A stretch of 64,000 nt of DNA from an uncultured Eubacterium sp. (GTDB lineage: Bacteria > Bacillota > Clostridia > Lachnospirales > Lachnospiraceae): the NCBI GenBank assembly GCA_910589665.1, contig CAJUTR010000004.1, positions 124,001 to 188,000 of the forward strand, given 5' to 3'. Both the position numbers and the translations under genes were made by a program. Below, in pieces: positions 35,730-43,636 of this stretch; position 1 is the first letter of the stretch, and each line of letters opens with the position of its first letter. The notes below the pieces were generated by a model. The model worked only from the letters and a program-made list of their open reading frames with translations, was not told where the DNA came from and did no database searches.

Positions 35730-36849
35730 ACCGGCTCCTCCTGACCATCATATAACTCGCAAACATAAGAACTGCCATACCCGCCCCGAGATACCACATA
35801 TTTCCAAAAAATCTTTCATTAGTTTCATATATGTTCAATGCGTAAAACGAATCGGTTATGAGCGCCGCCGGGTTTAGATCATTGAAAAGCGGCACCGTGT
35901 GCTCGACTTTATCCTTGATACCCGAAACCATAAGATCGCTCATGGCGCTGAACGCAAGTCCGGTACTTACAAGTATTCCGATCTTCATCCCCTCTCCCAG
36001 CCGTGGGATCGAGCCGACAAAGATTCCCATCATGATCCCGAAACTCGTTCCCAGAAACAGAAGGAGTAATATCTGCGGCACATTGTCGCCTAGCTGCAGC
36101 TTAAGTACAACTTTCATATAAAACAGCAGGAGAAGAACGATCGTGTACTGCACGATTTCACACGCCGCCAGTTCTGCCAAAATACTTTTCATCTTATGGA
36201 CTGGTATCATATTCCTGCGCTGACCGAGCGCGGAAATATCCGCCTGTATTTTCAAAATCCGATCACATCCAGCAAAACTGGAAAACAGGCAGACCATCGC
36301 CAGCACAGCGTAAAAGTAATTGATGATGTTATCCTGATTGCCCTTTGACGACTCTTTTTCCTCCACATATTCTATTTGTGAAGTAAGAGCCGTTACCGCC
36401 TGCATGATCTGGTCAGGATGCAGTTGTGCCACATCTGCGATCGTTTTTTTATACTGTACGAACTGTTCCATGATCATCTGGAGCACCGTCTGATCCATGC
36501 CGGATTCCGCCACCTCGATCGAAACATCATCCCCGGCGTACAGGATCCCTTTTACTTCTCCGTCCCTCAGCATCTTTTGTGCCTCCTCTCGGGAAACCTC
36601 TTTTGCCGTTAAAAGCTGATCTTCCCCCTCCGTGGCGACCAATCGTATCATCTGGCCAAACACCGGGTCATCACCTTCCTGTACGACAGCTACCGGTATC
36701 TTGTGGAACTGTTCTGTCGCCTCAAACAGATTATTGAATGCTAAATACATAAACGTAGTAAGGGCAAATGGAAACACAAGTGTCCAAAACACGATCTCCT
36801 TCGATCGGAGAAGAGATAACAGCCCGTATTTTAATATATGTCGAAACAC
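35716..36849 (-). CDS. ABC-2 type exporter permease (LnrM-like)
   Basis: A 377-residue permease with the ABC-2 layout: N-terminal helix near residues 20-40 (IVFWTLVFPFALTTFMYLAF), an extracellular segment of ~150 residues, then a C-terminal block of about five helices including LLLFLGTSFGIMMGIFVG. GTG at 36847-36849 is chosen because AAGGAG lies 8 bases upstream; another GTG at 36858 overlaps that site. Translationally linked to the next permease. Likely exports or expels amphipathic antimicrobials; substrate unproven. Confidence 0.85.
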   Translation of the reverse strand: MFRHILKYGLLSLLRSKEIVFWTLVFPFALTTFMYLAFNNLFEATEQFHKIPVAVVQEGDDPVFGQMIRLVATEGEDQLLTAKEVSREEAQKMLRDGEVKGILYAGDDVSIEVAESGMDQTVLQMIMEQFVQYKKTIADVAQLHPDQIMQAVTALTSQIEYVEEKESSKGNQDNIINYFYAVLAMVCLFSSFAGCDRILKIQADISALGQRRNMIPVHKMKSILAELAACEIVQYTIVLLLLFYMKVVLKLQLGDNVPQILLLLFLGTSFGIMMGIFVGSIPRLGEGMKIGILVSTGLAFSAMSDLMVSGIKDKVEHTVPLFNDLNPAALITDSFYALNIYETNERFFGNMWYLGAGMAVLMFASYMMVRRSRYVSL

Positions 36850-36877
36850 CGCACACACTCCTTCCTTCTGACATCGA

Positions 36878-37822
36878 TCAGCTCGGATCCCTCAGTTCTT
36901 TTCCCGTGATTTCAAGAAATACGTCATTCAATGTCGGCAGCTCCGTGTACACCCGGCCAAATGGGATCTCCTCGGAGTGAAGCATCTCCAGCACATGGAT
37001 GAGGTTATGCGCGCCTCCGCAAAAACGGATGCAGAGACGCCCCTCCTCACATACCGCTTCGTAAGCATTTTCCAGCCTGCAAAAACCAGCGAGCTGCGCT
37101 TCATTCAGTCCCGAAACTTCCACCGTGACCGTTTCCGTATTCTTGATCATTTTTTTTAATTCCTCTTTCGTACCGATCGCTATGTTCTGCCCTCGATCCA
37201 TAATCGCAATACGAGTGCAGATCTGCTCCACTTCTTCCATATAATGCGAAGTATATACGATAGTCGCTCCCTTCTTATTTAGTTCCAAAATCCCCTCTAA
37301 TATATGATTCCTGCTCTGAGGGTCTACCGCCACCGTAGGCTCATCAAAAAAGATCAGTTTTGGTTTATGGGCAATGCCACAGGCAATATTCAGCCTGCGC
37401 AATAAGCCTCCCGAAAGCTTTTTCGGATAAAACCGGCGGAATTCATCCAATCCGACAAACCGGATCGCTTCTTCCGTATAGTTCCGCCTCGTTTCCTTAT
37501 CCCTGATGTAAAGACCGCAAAAATAATCAATGTTTTCATAGACGGTTAATTCCTGAAAAACAGCCACATTCTGCAGTACAACGCCAATTTCTCTCTTGCT
37601 GTCATACGAATCTGGCCGCATTTCCTTTCCAAACACCCGTATTTGTCCCTTATCGTATTTGAGCAGGGAAAGAATGGCGCTGATGGCCGTTGTCTTCCCC
37701 GACCCATTCGGCCCTAACAGCCCGAAAACCTCCCCTTCCTGAATGGTTAGATTAAAATGGTCAAGCGCTATCAGTTCCCTATACCGCTTCACCAGGTTTT
37801 CCACCTCGATCACTGCCGCCAT
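36878..37822 (-). CDS. ABC exporter ATP-binding protein (LnrL-like)
   Basis: 314 residues. The ATPase domain has Walker A GPNGSGKTT, signature KLSGGLLRRLNIACG (LSGGL in place of LSGGQ), Walker B KLIFFDEPTVAVD and switch YTSHYMEE. A ~90-residue C-terminal extension follows, as in DrrA/LnrL exporters. GGAGGAG precedes the ATG. First gene of the three-gene exporter, divergent from the two-component genes beginning at 38024. Confidence 0.9.
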   Translation of the reverse strand: MAAVIEVENLVKRYRELIALDHFNLTIQEGEVFGLLGPNGSGKTTAISAILSLLKYDKGQIRVFGKEMRPDSYDSKREIGVVLQNVAVFQELTVYENIDYFCGLYIRDKETRRNYTEEAIRFVGLDEFRRFYPKKLSGGLLRRLNIACGIAHKPKLIFFDEPTVAVDPQSRNHILEGILELNKKGATIVYTSHYMEEVEQICTRIAIMDRGQNIAIGTKEELKKMIKNTETVTVEVSGLNEAQLAGFCRLENAYEAVCEEGRLCIRFCGGAHNLIHVLEMLHSEEIPFGRVYTELPTLNDVFLEITGKELRDPS

Positions 37823-37914
37823 CTATGTCTCCTCCTTTTCCATCTTGTTTTCCTACAAAAATATTCTATAAGAAAAAATCCTTAAAGAAAAGAGAGTATT
37901 GTCATCTTCTACAT

Positions 37915-37948
37915 ATGACAAATGTCATCTCGTATTTGCCATTTGTCA
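37915..37948. promoter_or_regulatory. Candidate response-regulator operator in the divergent promoter region
   Basis: ATGACA-AA-TGTCAT (37915-37928) is a perfect dyad. A second, wider dyad pairs GACAAATG (37917-37924) with CATTTGTC (37940-37947), and its right arm covers the -35 box of the two-component promoter. Placement between exporter and two-component genes fits a NarL-type regulator site controlling both; binding is inference. Confidence 0.55.
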
Positions 37949-37971
37949 AATTTGAGATTTTAAAGTATACT
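37943..37971 (+). promoter_or_regulatory. Promoter of the two-component genes
   Basis: TTGTCA (37943-37948) and TATACT (37966-37971) with a 17-base spacer, reading toward the histidine kinase gene. The -35 box is part of the dyad at 37917-37947. Confidence 0.7.
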
Positions 37972-38023
37972 GGAATAAAATGTTGACAGGGTCAATGACA
38001 AGGTCAAAGAAAGGATGGGCGAC

Positions 38024-39130
38024 ATGCAGGATCTTATCAATAAACTGTTTCTTTTTGTGTCCGGCAGTTATATCGTATGTTACATAGGTGTGGGTATCCC
38101 GGCAGTTTCTGCCTTTACCATATCCCTGATCCTCAGCTGTTTATGTACGTATTTTGCCGAGCGCAGCATAAGCGGCGCATGTATCATACTATTTTGTCTC
38201 TTGAGCGTAACGCTGCCGCATTTTACGTCTTATCTTCCTCTCTTTTTATATGATACCAAATACACGGATCATAAATTTTTACTGCCAGTCGTTATTCCGG
38301 CATGTATTTACGCTTTATTCGGCCTTTCCCTGACGATTGCCTGCCCGTTTTTATTTCTTTTGATCATCGCTTTCTTGCTGGCCGGCTATGCTAAGAAAAA
38401 CCAGGAACTAGTAGGGGAACTGCATCAGATCAGGGACCGCAGCACGGAAGCGGAAATCCATTTAAAAGAGCGGAACCAGGCGCTCATCCAGAAACAAAAT
38501 TATGAAATCCATGCGGCGACTCTTTCGGAGCGGAACCGTATCGCCAGGGAAATCCATGATAATGTGGGTCACCTGCTGACGCGCTCCCTCCTGCAGACCG
38601 GCGCGTTGAAAGTAATCAATCAGGATCCTGCTCTAACGGAACCTCTAGATACGCTGAATGATACATTGAATACTGCCATGACGAGCATCCGGACGAGCGT
38701 TCATGACCTCCACGACGAATCGATCGACCTTTACCATGTCCTACAGGAAGTCGTTTCCGAGGACAAAGCCTTTCCGATCCAGTTGGAATACGATGTGGAA
38801 CATGAACTGCCCCGGGATATCAAATACGCCTTTATCTCGATTGTAAAAGAAGCCATAAATAACATACATAAACATAGCAATGGCAACTCCGGTAAAGTAA
38901 CAGTACGGGAACACCCCGGATTCTTCCTTCTACAGATCCGGGACAATGGTACACCCTGTGCCAAACCATCCCGATCAGACGGTATCGGACTTTCCGGTAT
39001 CCGCGACCGGGTGACGTCGCTCGGAGGAACGCTTCGGATCGACACGAAGCACGGATTTCAGATCACTATTACCATTGTTAACGATCAGCCGCACAGCGAA
39101 GATCAACTACAGAAACGGGGGATCAGATGA
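38024..39130 (+). CDS. Sensor histidine kinase, NarL-type (HisKA_3; LnrJ-like)
   Basis: A 368-residue membrane kinase. Residues ~10-130 hold about five hydrophobic segments with almost no external loop, the intramembrane-sensing pattern. A helical linker (about 135-175) leads to the dimerisation domain with the phosphoacceptor in RIAREIHDNVGHLL. The ATPase part shows an N box EAINNIHKHSN and G box SDGIGLSGIRDRV. The ATG at 38024 follows AAAGGA at 8 bases; the ATG at 38015 overlaps the site. It overlaps the response regulator gene by ATGA. Expected to sense membrane-active compounds and activate the divergent exporter. Confidence 0.9.
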   Translation: MQDLINKLFLFVSGSYIVCYIGVGIPAVSAFTISLILSCLCTYFAERSISGACIILFCLLSVTLPHFTSYLPLFLYDTKYTDHKFLLPVVIPACIYALFGLSLTIACPFLFLLIIAFLLAGYAKKNQELVGELHQIRDRSTEAEIHLKERNQALIQKQNYEIHAATLSERNRIAREIHDNVGHLLTRSLLQTGALKVINQDPALTEPLDTLNDTLNTAMTSIRTSVHDLHDESIDLYHVLQEVVSEDKAFPIQLEYDVEHELPRDIKYAFISIVKEAINNIHKHSNGNSGKVTVREHPGFFLLQIRDNGTPCAKPSRSDGIGLSGIRDRVTSLGGTLRIDTKHGFQITITIVNDQPHSEDQLQKRGIR

Positions 39131-39762
39131 AAGTTTTAATCATTGACGACGACCAGCTTGTTTCCATTTCCCTAAAAACGATCCTGGAAGCAAGTGGTCA
39201 GGTAACGATAGCCGGAATCGGCAACAGCGGCGCTGCCGCCGTCGAACTTTATGAATCGCTTCAGCCGGATATACTCCTCATGGATATACGGATGGAAGGT
39301 ATGAGCGGACTGGATGCAGGAGCGCAGATCCTTTGTACCCACCCGGAAGCAAAAATACTGTTCCTGACGACTTTTTCCGATGACGAGTACATCGTAAAAG
39401 CCCTGCGGATGGGCGCCAAAGGCTACATTCTCAAACAGAACTTCAACAGCATCGTCCCAGCGCTGCTGGCGATCGAGGGGGGGCAGAACGTATTTGGGGA
39501 TGAGGTTACCGGAAAACTGCCCACTCTTATAACGAAGTCGTCCGAGACTGCCATTTTCGAAAGATATGAAATCTCAGAAAAAGAACAGACCATCATCTCA
39601 CTGGTCGCAGAAGGACTGAACAACCGGGAAATAGCTGAAAAACTGTTCTTGAGCGAAGGAACCGTACGAAATTACCTGAGCCATATCCTTGAAAAACTAG
39701 GGTTGCGCGACCGGACACAATTAGCCGTTTTTTATTACCGGGGAACGCTTCCCACGGAGTAG
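39127..39762 (+). CDS. Response regulator, NarL/LuxR family (LnrK-like)
   Basis: 211 residues. The receiver domain (1-120) has the acidic pair IIDDDQ, phosphoacceptor Asp in ILLMDIRM (about residue 54), switch threonine in FLTTFS, and Lys in YILKQN. A linker precedes the LuxR-type helix-turn-helix (about 148-205: YEISEKEQTIISLVAEGLNNREIAEKLFLSEGTVRNYLSHILEKL). Coupled to the kinase by an ATGA overlap and followed by a terminator. Probable targets are the palindromes at 37915-37948. Confidence 0.93.
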   Translation: MKVLIIDDDQLVSISLKTILEASGQVTIAGIGNSGAAAVELYESLQPDILLMDIRMEGMSGLDAGAQILCTHPEAKILFLTTFSDDEYIVKALRMGAKGYILKQNFNSIVPALLAIEGGQNVFGDEVTGKLPTLITKSSETAIFERYEISEKEQTIISLVAEGLNNREIAEKLFLSEGTVRNYLSHILEKLGLRDRTQLAVFYYRGTLPTE

Positions 39763-39763
39763 A

Positions 39764-39787
39764 CGGAAAATTTTTCCGAAGTTTTTT
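39764..39787 (+). terminator. Terminator of the two-component operon
   Basis: CGGAAAA and TTTTTCCG form a short hairpin followed by AAGTTTTTT, two bases after the regulator stop codon. Confidence 0.65.
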
Positions 39788-39803
39788 GATTATTATGAGA
39801 ATT

Positions 39804-39832
39804 TTCACTTGATTTCAACCCTTCTATATAAT
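39804..39832 (+). promoter_or_regulatory. Promoter of the XRE regulator gene at 39872
   Basis: TATAAT at 39827-39832 with TTCACT 17 bases upstream. The -10 box is perfect, the -35 box weak. Confidence 0.5.
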
Positions 39833-39871
39833 AAACTAGATTATATAGATTTTTACTAGGAGGCTCAAATT

Positions 39872-40234
39872 ATGGATGTAATGGAAAAAGTAGACTTTAA
39901 AAAAGTTGGTAAACGCATGAAACAGCTGCGGAACGAACAGGGCATCACACAGGAAAAAGTCGCGAAAGATCTCGGCAGTACGATCGCCTTTGTGAGCAAT
40001 ATAGAGAACAACCGCACAAAAATCAATCTGCGCGTACTGATGTATTACTCTAAACTCTGCCACATCTCCATTGATTCCCTGCTGAACGCCGGAATACCGG
40101 AACTGATCCCCGCCGACGATGACACAGTAGTGGAACAGGAAATATCGCGGGTGCTGAAATATTATGACAAAAATGAAAAAATAAAAATATTAAACATGCT
40201 GAAGATTGGAAAAGATCTGGAATTAGACATTTAA
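39872..40234 (+). CDS. XRE family transcriptional regulator
   Basis: A 120-residue DNA-binding protein. The helix-turn-helix spans about residues 12-68 (VGKRMKQLRNEQGITQEKVAKDL, then STIAFVSNIENNRTKINL). The C-terminal ~45 residues are helical and charged, possibly for dimerisation. AGGAGG precedes the ATG. Single-gene unit between its own promoter and a strong terminator. Similar SinR-like regulators are common in Lachnospiraceae; target unknown. Confidence 0.88.
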   Translation: MDVMEKVDFKKVGKRMKQLRNEQGITQEKVAKDLGSTIAFVSNIENNRTKINLRVLMYYSKLCHISIDSLLNAGIPELIPADDDTVVEQEISRVLKYYDKNEKIKILNMLKIGKDLELDI

Positions 40235-40242
40235 AAAAAGTC

Positions 40243-40284
40243 AACTCCGTGACGGCCGCCAGGCCGGTTCACGGAGTTTTGTTT
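40243..40284. terminator. Strong shared terminator between convergent genes
   Basis: AACTCCGTGACGGCC and GGCCGGTTCACGGAGTT form a long GC-rich stem, with TTTTGTTTT on the plus side and A7 (40233-40239) on the other. It can end both the XRE gene (plus) and the HD-GYP-like gene (minus). Confidence 0.85.
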
Positions 40285-40292
40285 TATTCCGC

Positions 40293-40991
40293 TCAGTACG
40301 GAGCTGTCCCATCCTTTATCATCTCTACCATATACGGGACAATGTTCGGGTCAAACTGCTTTCCGCTGCACTCCACAAGCTCTTTCAATATGTACTGTTC
40401 GTCGTGATGCTCTTTATAGACGCGGCGGCTCGACATCGTATCATACGAGTCCGCCACACAGATGATACGGGCAAACAATGGGATTTCTTCACCTTTCAAC
40501 CCCTCATTATAGCCTTTTCCATCATATCTCTCATGATGATATCTGGCGCCCTCGCTGATGCCATTGATCGCCGTAAAATCCTGTAGGATCTCACCGCCGA
40601 TTGATGGGTGGTTGCGGATCACCTGTACTTCATCATCTGTCAATTTCCCCGGTTTTTTCAAAATGGAATCGGGAATGCCTATTTTTCCAATGTCGTGCAG
40701 CATCGCCACATAATATATTTTCTCCTGATCCTCTTCGCTCAAACCCATTCTACTAGCTATTTCCCGGGAGTATGTCGCCACACGGATCGAATGTCCATTT
40801 GTATCTTTGTCCTTGGCGTCAATGGCATGAGCAAATGTTTCCAATGACTGGTTTACGATCGACTGGTAACTGGCATTTTTTCTCTCCAAGCACCGCATCC
40901 GCAGACGGATGTAGAGCGAACAGAACACAATGCAGACAAGCACACACACCATTCCCGCAAGCAGCCACACATAAATACTATTCTCCATCAT
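40293..40991 (-). CDS. Membrane-anchored HD-GYP-like phosphohydrolase
   Basis: A 232-residue protein with one N-terminal membrane helix (about residues 7-30) and a cytosolic HD domain. Metal ligands are seen in HSIRVATYSRE, VAMLHDIGKIGIPD, HPSIGGEIL and ARYHHERYDGKGYNEGLKG. HD-GYP proteins degrade cyclic di-GMP, but the defining GYP reads GYN here, so activity on that nucleotide is uncertain. There is no sensor or receiver domain. Adjacent to, and likely co-transcribed with, the Cof phosphatase gene 13 bases upstream. Confidence 0.85.
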   Translation of the reverse strand: MMENSIYVWLLAGMVCVLVCIVFCSLYIRLRMRCLERKNASYQSIVNQSLETFAHAIDAKDKDTNGHSIRVATYSREIASRMGLSEEDQEKIYYVAMLHDIGKIGIPDSILKKPGKLTDDEVQVIRNHPSIGGEILQDFTAINGISEGARYHHERYDGKGYNEGLKGEEIPLFARIICVADSYDTMSSRRVYKEHHDEQYILKELVECSGKQFDPNIVPYMVEMIKDGTAPY

Positions 40992-41004
40992 AGGTTCCTT
41001 TCAA

Positions 41005-41799
41005 TCACAATGTCATCAATTCCTTTAGTACCCCGTTCTCCACGCAGGATCCGCATATATCCGTTGCAACTGCCTTTAACTCCTCCCTCGCATTTGCTAC
41101 GGCAAAACTTTTTCCCGCTCTTTTCAACATATCAATATCGTTCTGATTGTCTCCAAATGCCATCGTTTCCTCTCTCGCGATCCCCAGCTCTTTCTGGATA
41201 AATGCCACAGCGCTTCCTTTTCCTGCATCTTTTGGCACGCAGTCGAGCCACTGGATGCCGGCCAGATTCAGCCGGACACGATCTTCCCATTTGGGGCGGA
41301 ACCACGGATCTGTCAGCGCCTCTACCATATTGTGATGATAGAGCGATACCTTCACGATCTCATCCCGCACGTTCTTTTTCAGATCACCTACTGCCTGAAT
41401 GTCATAACCATAACTGTTTACCATCCAGCGGTACATCTCAGAGTCGGCACTAGAAGCATAGGCGCGCTTCCGTCCATTTACCATCACATCGCATGGTGGG
41501 ATCTTTCGCACGTCGTCAATGATCTCCTCGCAGATTTCTTTCGGCAGCACTTTCGAATACAGGCACTCCCCCTGATAAAACACCATACTTCCTCCGTCTA
41601 CGGCAAAGTAGATCATATCCGCCACCGGAGCAAATATCTTTTCCAGACTCACGAACTGTCTTCCGCTGCACACGGCAAATACGATCCCTTTTTCCTTTAA
41701 GTTCCGTATCGCGTCATAGTAACCTGGATGAAATAGTTCGACCGAACCGCCGTCTTCTACCAGAGTTCCGTCCACATCGCTTACGACAAGACGAACCAT
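41005..41799 (-). CDS. Cof-type HAD-IIB phosphatase
   Basis: 264 residues. HAD motif I is VVSDVDGTLVEDG at residue ~6, motif II CSGRQFVSLEK, the C2 cap lies at about 85-190, and the motif IV region is MAFGDNQNDIDMLKRAG. The cap makes it the Cof/YidA group, usually acting on sugar phosphates, phosphorylated vitamins or nucleotides. The ATG at 41799 follows GAGGGG at 8 bases. Substrate unknown. Confidence 0.9.
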   Translation of the reverse strand: MVRLVVSDVDGTLVEDGGSVELFHPGYYDAIRNLKEKGIVFAVCSGRQFVSLEKIFAPVADMIYFAVDGGSMVFYQGECLYSKVLPKEICEEIIDDVRKIPPCDVMVNGRKRAYASSADSEMYRWMVNSYGYDIQAVGDLKKNVRDEIVKVSLYHHNMVEALTDPWFRPKWEDRVRLNLAGIQWLDCVPKDAGKGSAVAFIQKELGIAREETMAFGDNQNDIDMLKRAGKSFAVANAREELKAVATDICGSCVENGVLKELMTL

Positions 41800-41834
41800 A
41801 TCAAACACCCCTCTTTTCATAAATAGCCGCTATT

Positions 41835-41889
41835 AAGAAAGCCCGGTCAGTGTGAAGGAACACAATATCGTCCCTTTGCCAACCGGGCT
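41835..41889 (-). terminator. Terminator after ilvC
   Basis: Minus strand AGCCCGGT pairs with ACCGGGCT across a loop that can itself pair weakly, then TTTCTT. It separates ilvC from the Cof phosphatase gene. Confidence 0.7.
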
Positions 41890-41901
41890 GAAAACACGTT
41901 G

Positions 41902-42924
41902 TTAGTTATTGATCAGTTTATCTTCGCCATTCCAGCTGTAAAGCTTACGGATATCCTCTCCGATCACCTCGGACGGATGCTCGGAAGCCATCTTTCTCAT
42001 CGCACGGAAATGAGCCTGTCCGCCTGCCTCTGACATATCTAAAAGGAACTCTTTGGCAAACGAACCATCCTGAATATCGCTCAGAATCTTCTTCATCGCC
42101 TTTTTCGTATCTTCCGTAATGATCTTCGGCCCTGTCACATAGTCCCCGTACTCAGCCGTATTGGAAATCGAATAGCGCATGCCTGCAAATCCGCTCTGAT
42201 AGATCAGATCCACAATCAGCTTCATCTCATGGATACATTCAAAATACGCATTTCTCGGGTCATAACCAGCCTCGCAGAGCGTCTCAAAACCTGCCTGCAT
42301 CAATGCGCAGACGCCGCCGCACAGAACAGCTTGCTCACCGAACAGGTCCGTCTCCGTCTCCGTACGGAACGTCGTTTCGAGAACGCCAGCTCTCGCCCCG
42401 CCGATCGCAAGCGCATACGCAAGCGCCATGTCAAGCGCCTTTCCCGTCGCATCCTGCTCCACTGCCACAAGACACGGAACGCCCTTTCCTGCCTGATACT
42501 CGCTGCGAACCGTATGTCCCGGCCCTTTTGGAGCGATCATCGTCACATCGACATCTTTTGGCGGCACGATCTGTCCGAAATGAATGTTAAAGCCGTGCGC
42601 AAACATCAGCATATTGCCAGCTTCCAGATTTGGCTCGATGGACTCTTTGTACATTTTTGCCTGAAGCTCATCATTGATCAGGATCATAATAATATCTGCT
42701 TTTTTCGCTGCCTCTGCTGCCGTATATACTTCAAAACCCTGAGACTCTGCCTTTGCCCATGATTTCGAGCCTTCATACAAGCCAATGATCACGTTGCAAC
42801 CGCTCTCTTTCGCATTCAATGCGTGGGCATGTCCCTGACTGCCGTACCCGATGACAGCAATCGTCTTGCCGTCCAAAAGTCCGAGGTTACAGTCACTTTC
42901 ATAATAAATCTTTGCGTCTGCCAT
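41902..42924 (-). CDS. ilvC: Ketol-acid reductoisomerase
   Basis: NADPH- or NADH-dependent isomerisation and reduction of acetolactate in valine/isoleucine synthesis. 340 residues, class I short form: Rossmann motif GYGSQGHAHALN at residue ~26, a cofactor loop with two serines (GLYEGSKSWAKAES), metal ligands in FGEQAVLCGGVCALMQAGFETLCEAG and YFECIHEMKLIVDL, and a C-terminal knotted domain. AGGAGG lies before the ATG. It follows ilvN after ~145 bases that hold a CCTCC/GGAGG hairpin. Confidence 0.96.
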   Translation of the reverse strand: MADAKIYYESDCNLGLLDGKTIAVIGYGSQGHAHALNAKESGCNVIIGLYEGSKSWAKAESQGFEVYTAAEAAKKADIIMILINDELQAKMYKESIEPNLEAGNMLMFAHGFNIHFGQIVPPKDVDVTMIAPKGPGHTVRSEYQAGKGVPCLVAVEQDATGKALDMALAYALAIGGARAGVLETTFRTETETDLFGEQAVLCGGVCALMQAGFETLCEAGYDPRNAYFECIHEMKLIVDLIYQSGFAGMRYSISNTAEYGDYVTGPKIITEDTKKAMKKILSDIQDGSFAKEFLLDMSEAGGQAHFRAMRKMASEHPSEVIGEDIRKLYSWNGEDKLINN

Positions 42925-42939
42925 TTTACTTTTCCTCCT

Positions 42940-42985
42940 AGATTATAATATATAAAGCCCCTCCAAAGTTCGGAGGATGGTTTTC
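42940..42985 (-). other. Hairpin in the ilvN-ilvC gap
   Basis: Minus strand CCTCCGAACTTTGGAGG, a 5-bp stem followed by GGCTTTATATATTATAA. It could be a weak terminator, an RNA-processing site, or chance. A TATATTATAAT stretch just after it might act as a -10 box for ilvC alone. Confidence 0.35.
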
Positions 42986-43070
42986 CATTTTAGAAATACA
43001 GCTCCGTTCGTTTTACTGTTCTGGTCATTCCAAAACCGACTTCGCCGCGCGGTTTCGGCGCACTTCTCCC

Positions 43071-43568
43071 TCACACATCCTGCTCGTCCAAAAAACCTCT
43101 CGCCAGTCCGGTAATTCCCGTGCGCACAAGCTCCTTGATCTCGTACCCGTCCAAAAGCTTCGTAAACGCATTCAATTTCGCCTGGTTTCCCGTCAGCTCA
43201 ATCATCATCGTGTCAGAAGCGACGTCTACGATCTTTGCCCGGAATATTTCCACGATGGCGTTAATGGACGGCCTGGCCTCCTGTGACGCTGACACCTTTA
43301 CGAGAATAAGCTCCCGGCAGACGGACGCGTCACCGGTCAATTCCTGCACCTGGATCACATTCTCCAGCTTGGAGATCTGTTTCTCGATCTGGTCGAGAAT
43401 GATCCCGTCTCCCGTCACAGCTACCGTCATCCGCGAAACCGCCGGATTTTCGGTTTCTCCAACCGTAAGACTGTCAATGTTGTACCCCCGCCGGCTGAAT
43501 AGGCCGACAACACGGGACAACGCGCCCGGCGTATTATCAATCAATATAGATAGTACCATTTTTCGCAT
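43071..43568 (-). CDS. ilvN: Acetolactate synthase, small (regulatory) subunit
   Basis: Regulatory partner of IlvB mediating valine feedback. 165 residues: N-terminal ACT domain (ILIDNTPGALSRVVGLFSRR, YNIDSLTVGETENP) and a C-terminal domain ending in EIKELVRTGITGLARG. The ATG at 43568 has AAGGAG 8 bases upstream; the longer frame begins at a GTG overlapping the site. Encoded with ilvC but far from ilvB. Confidence 0.95.
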   Translation of the reverse strand: MRKMVLSILIDNTPGALSRVVGLFSRRGYNIDSLTVGETENPAVSRMTVAVTGDGIILDQIEKQISKLENVIQVQELTGDASVCRELILVKVSASQEARPSINAIVEIFRAKIVDVASDTMMIELTGNQAKLNAFTKLLDGYEIKELVRTGITGLARGFLDEQDV

Positions 43569-43597
43569 GGCATTCACTCCTTACTTTTCCGAAAATA

Positions 43598-43626
43598 ATT
43601 GTACCAATTTCGACCAAACTTGTCAA
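43598..43626 (-). promoter_or_regulatory. Promoter of ilvN-ilvC
   Basis: Minus strand TTGACA and TACAAT with a 17-base spacer; the leader is about 25 nt. The spacer and -10 area contain TGGT repeated 12 bases apart (TTTGGTCGAAATTGGTAC), a possible regulator contact. Confidence 0.75.
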
Positions 43627-43636
43627 CCACCCCGCA

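Noticed and set aside
42925..43070. T-box or riboswitch before ilvC
   Set aside because: No specifier-loop or T-box antiterminator sequence is visible; only a 5-bp hairpin near the ribosome site.
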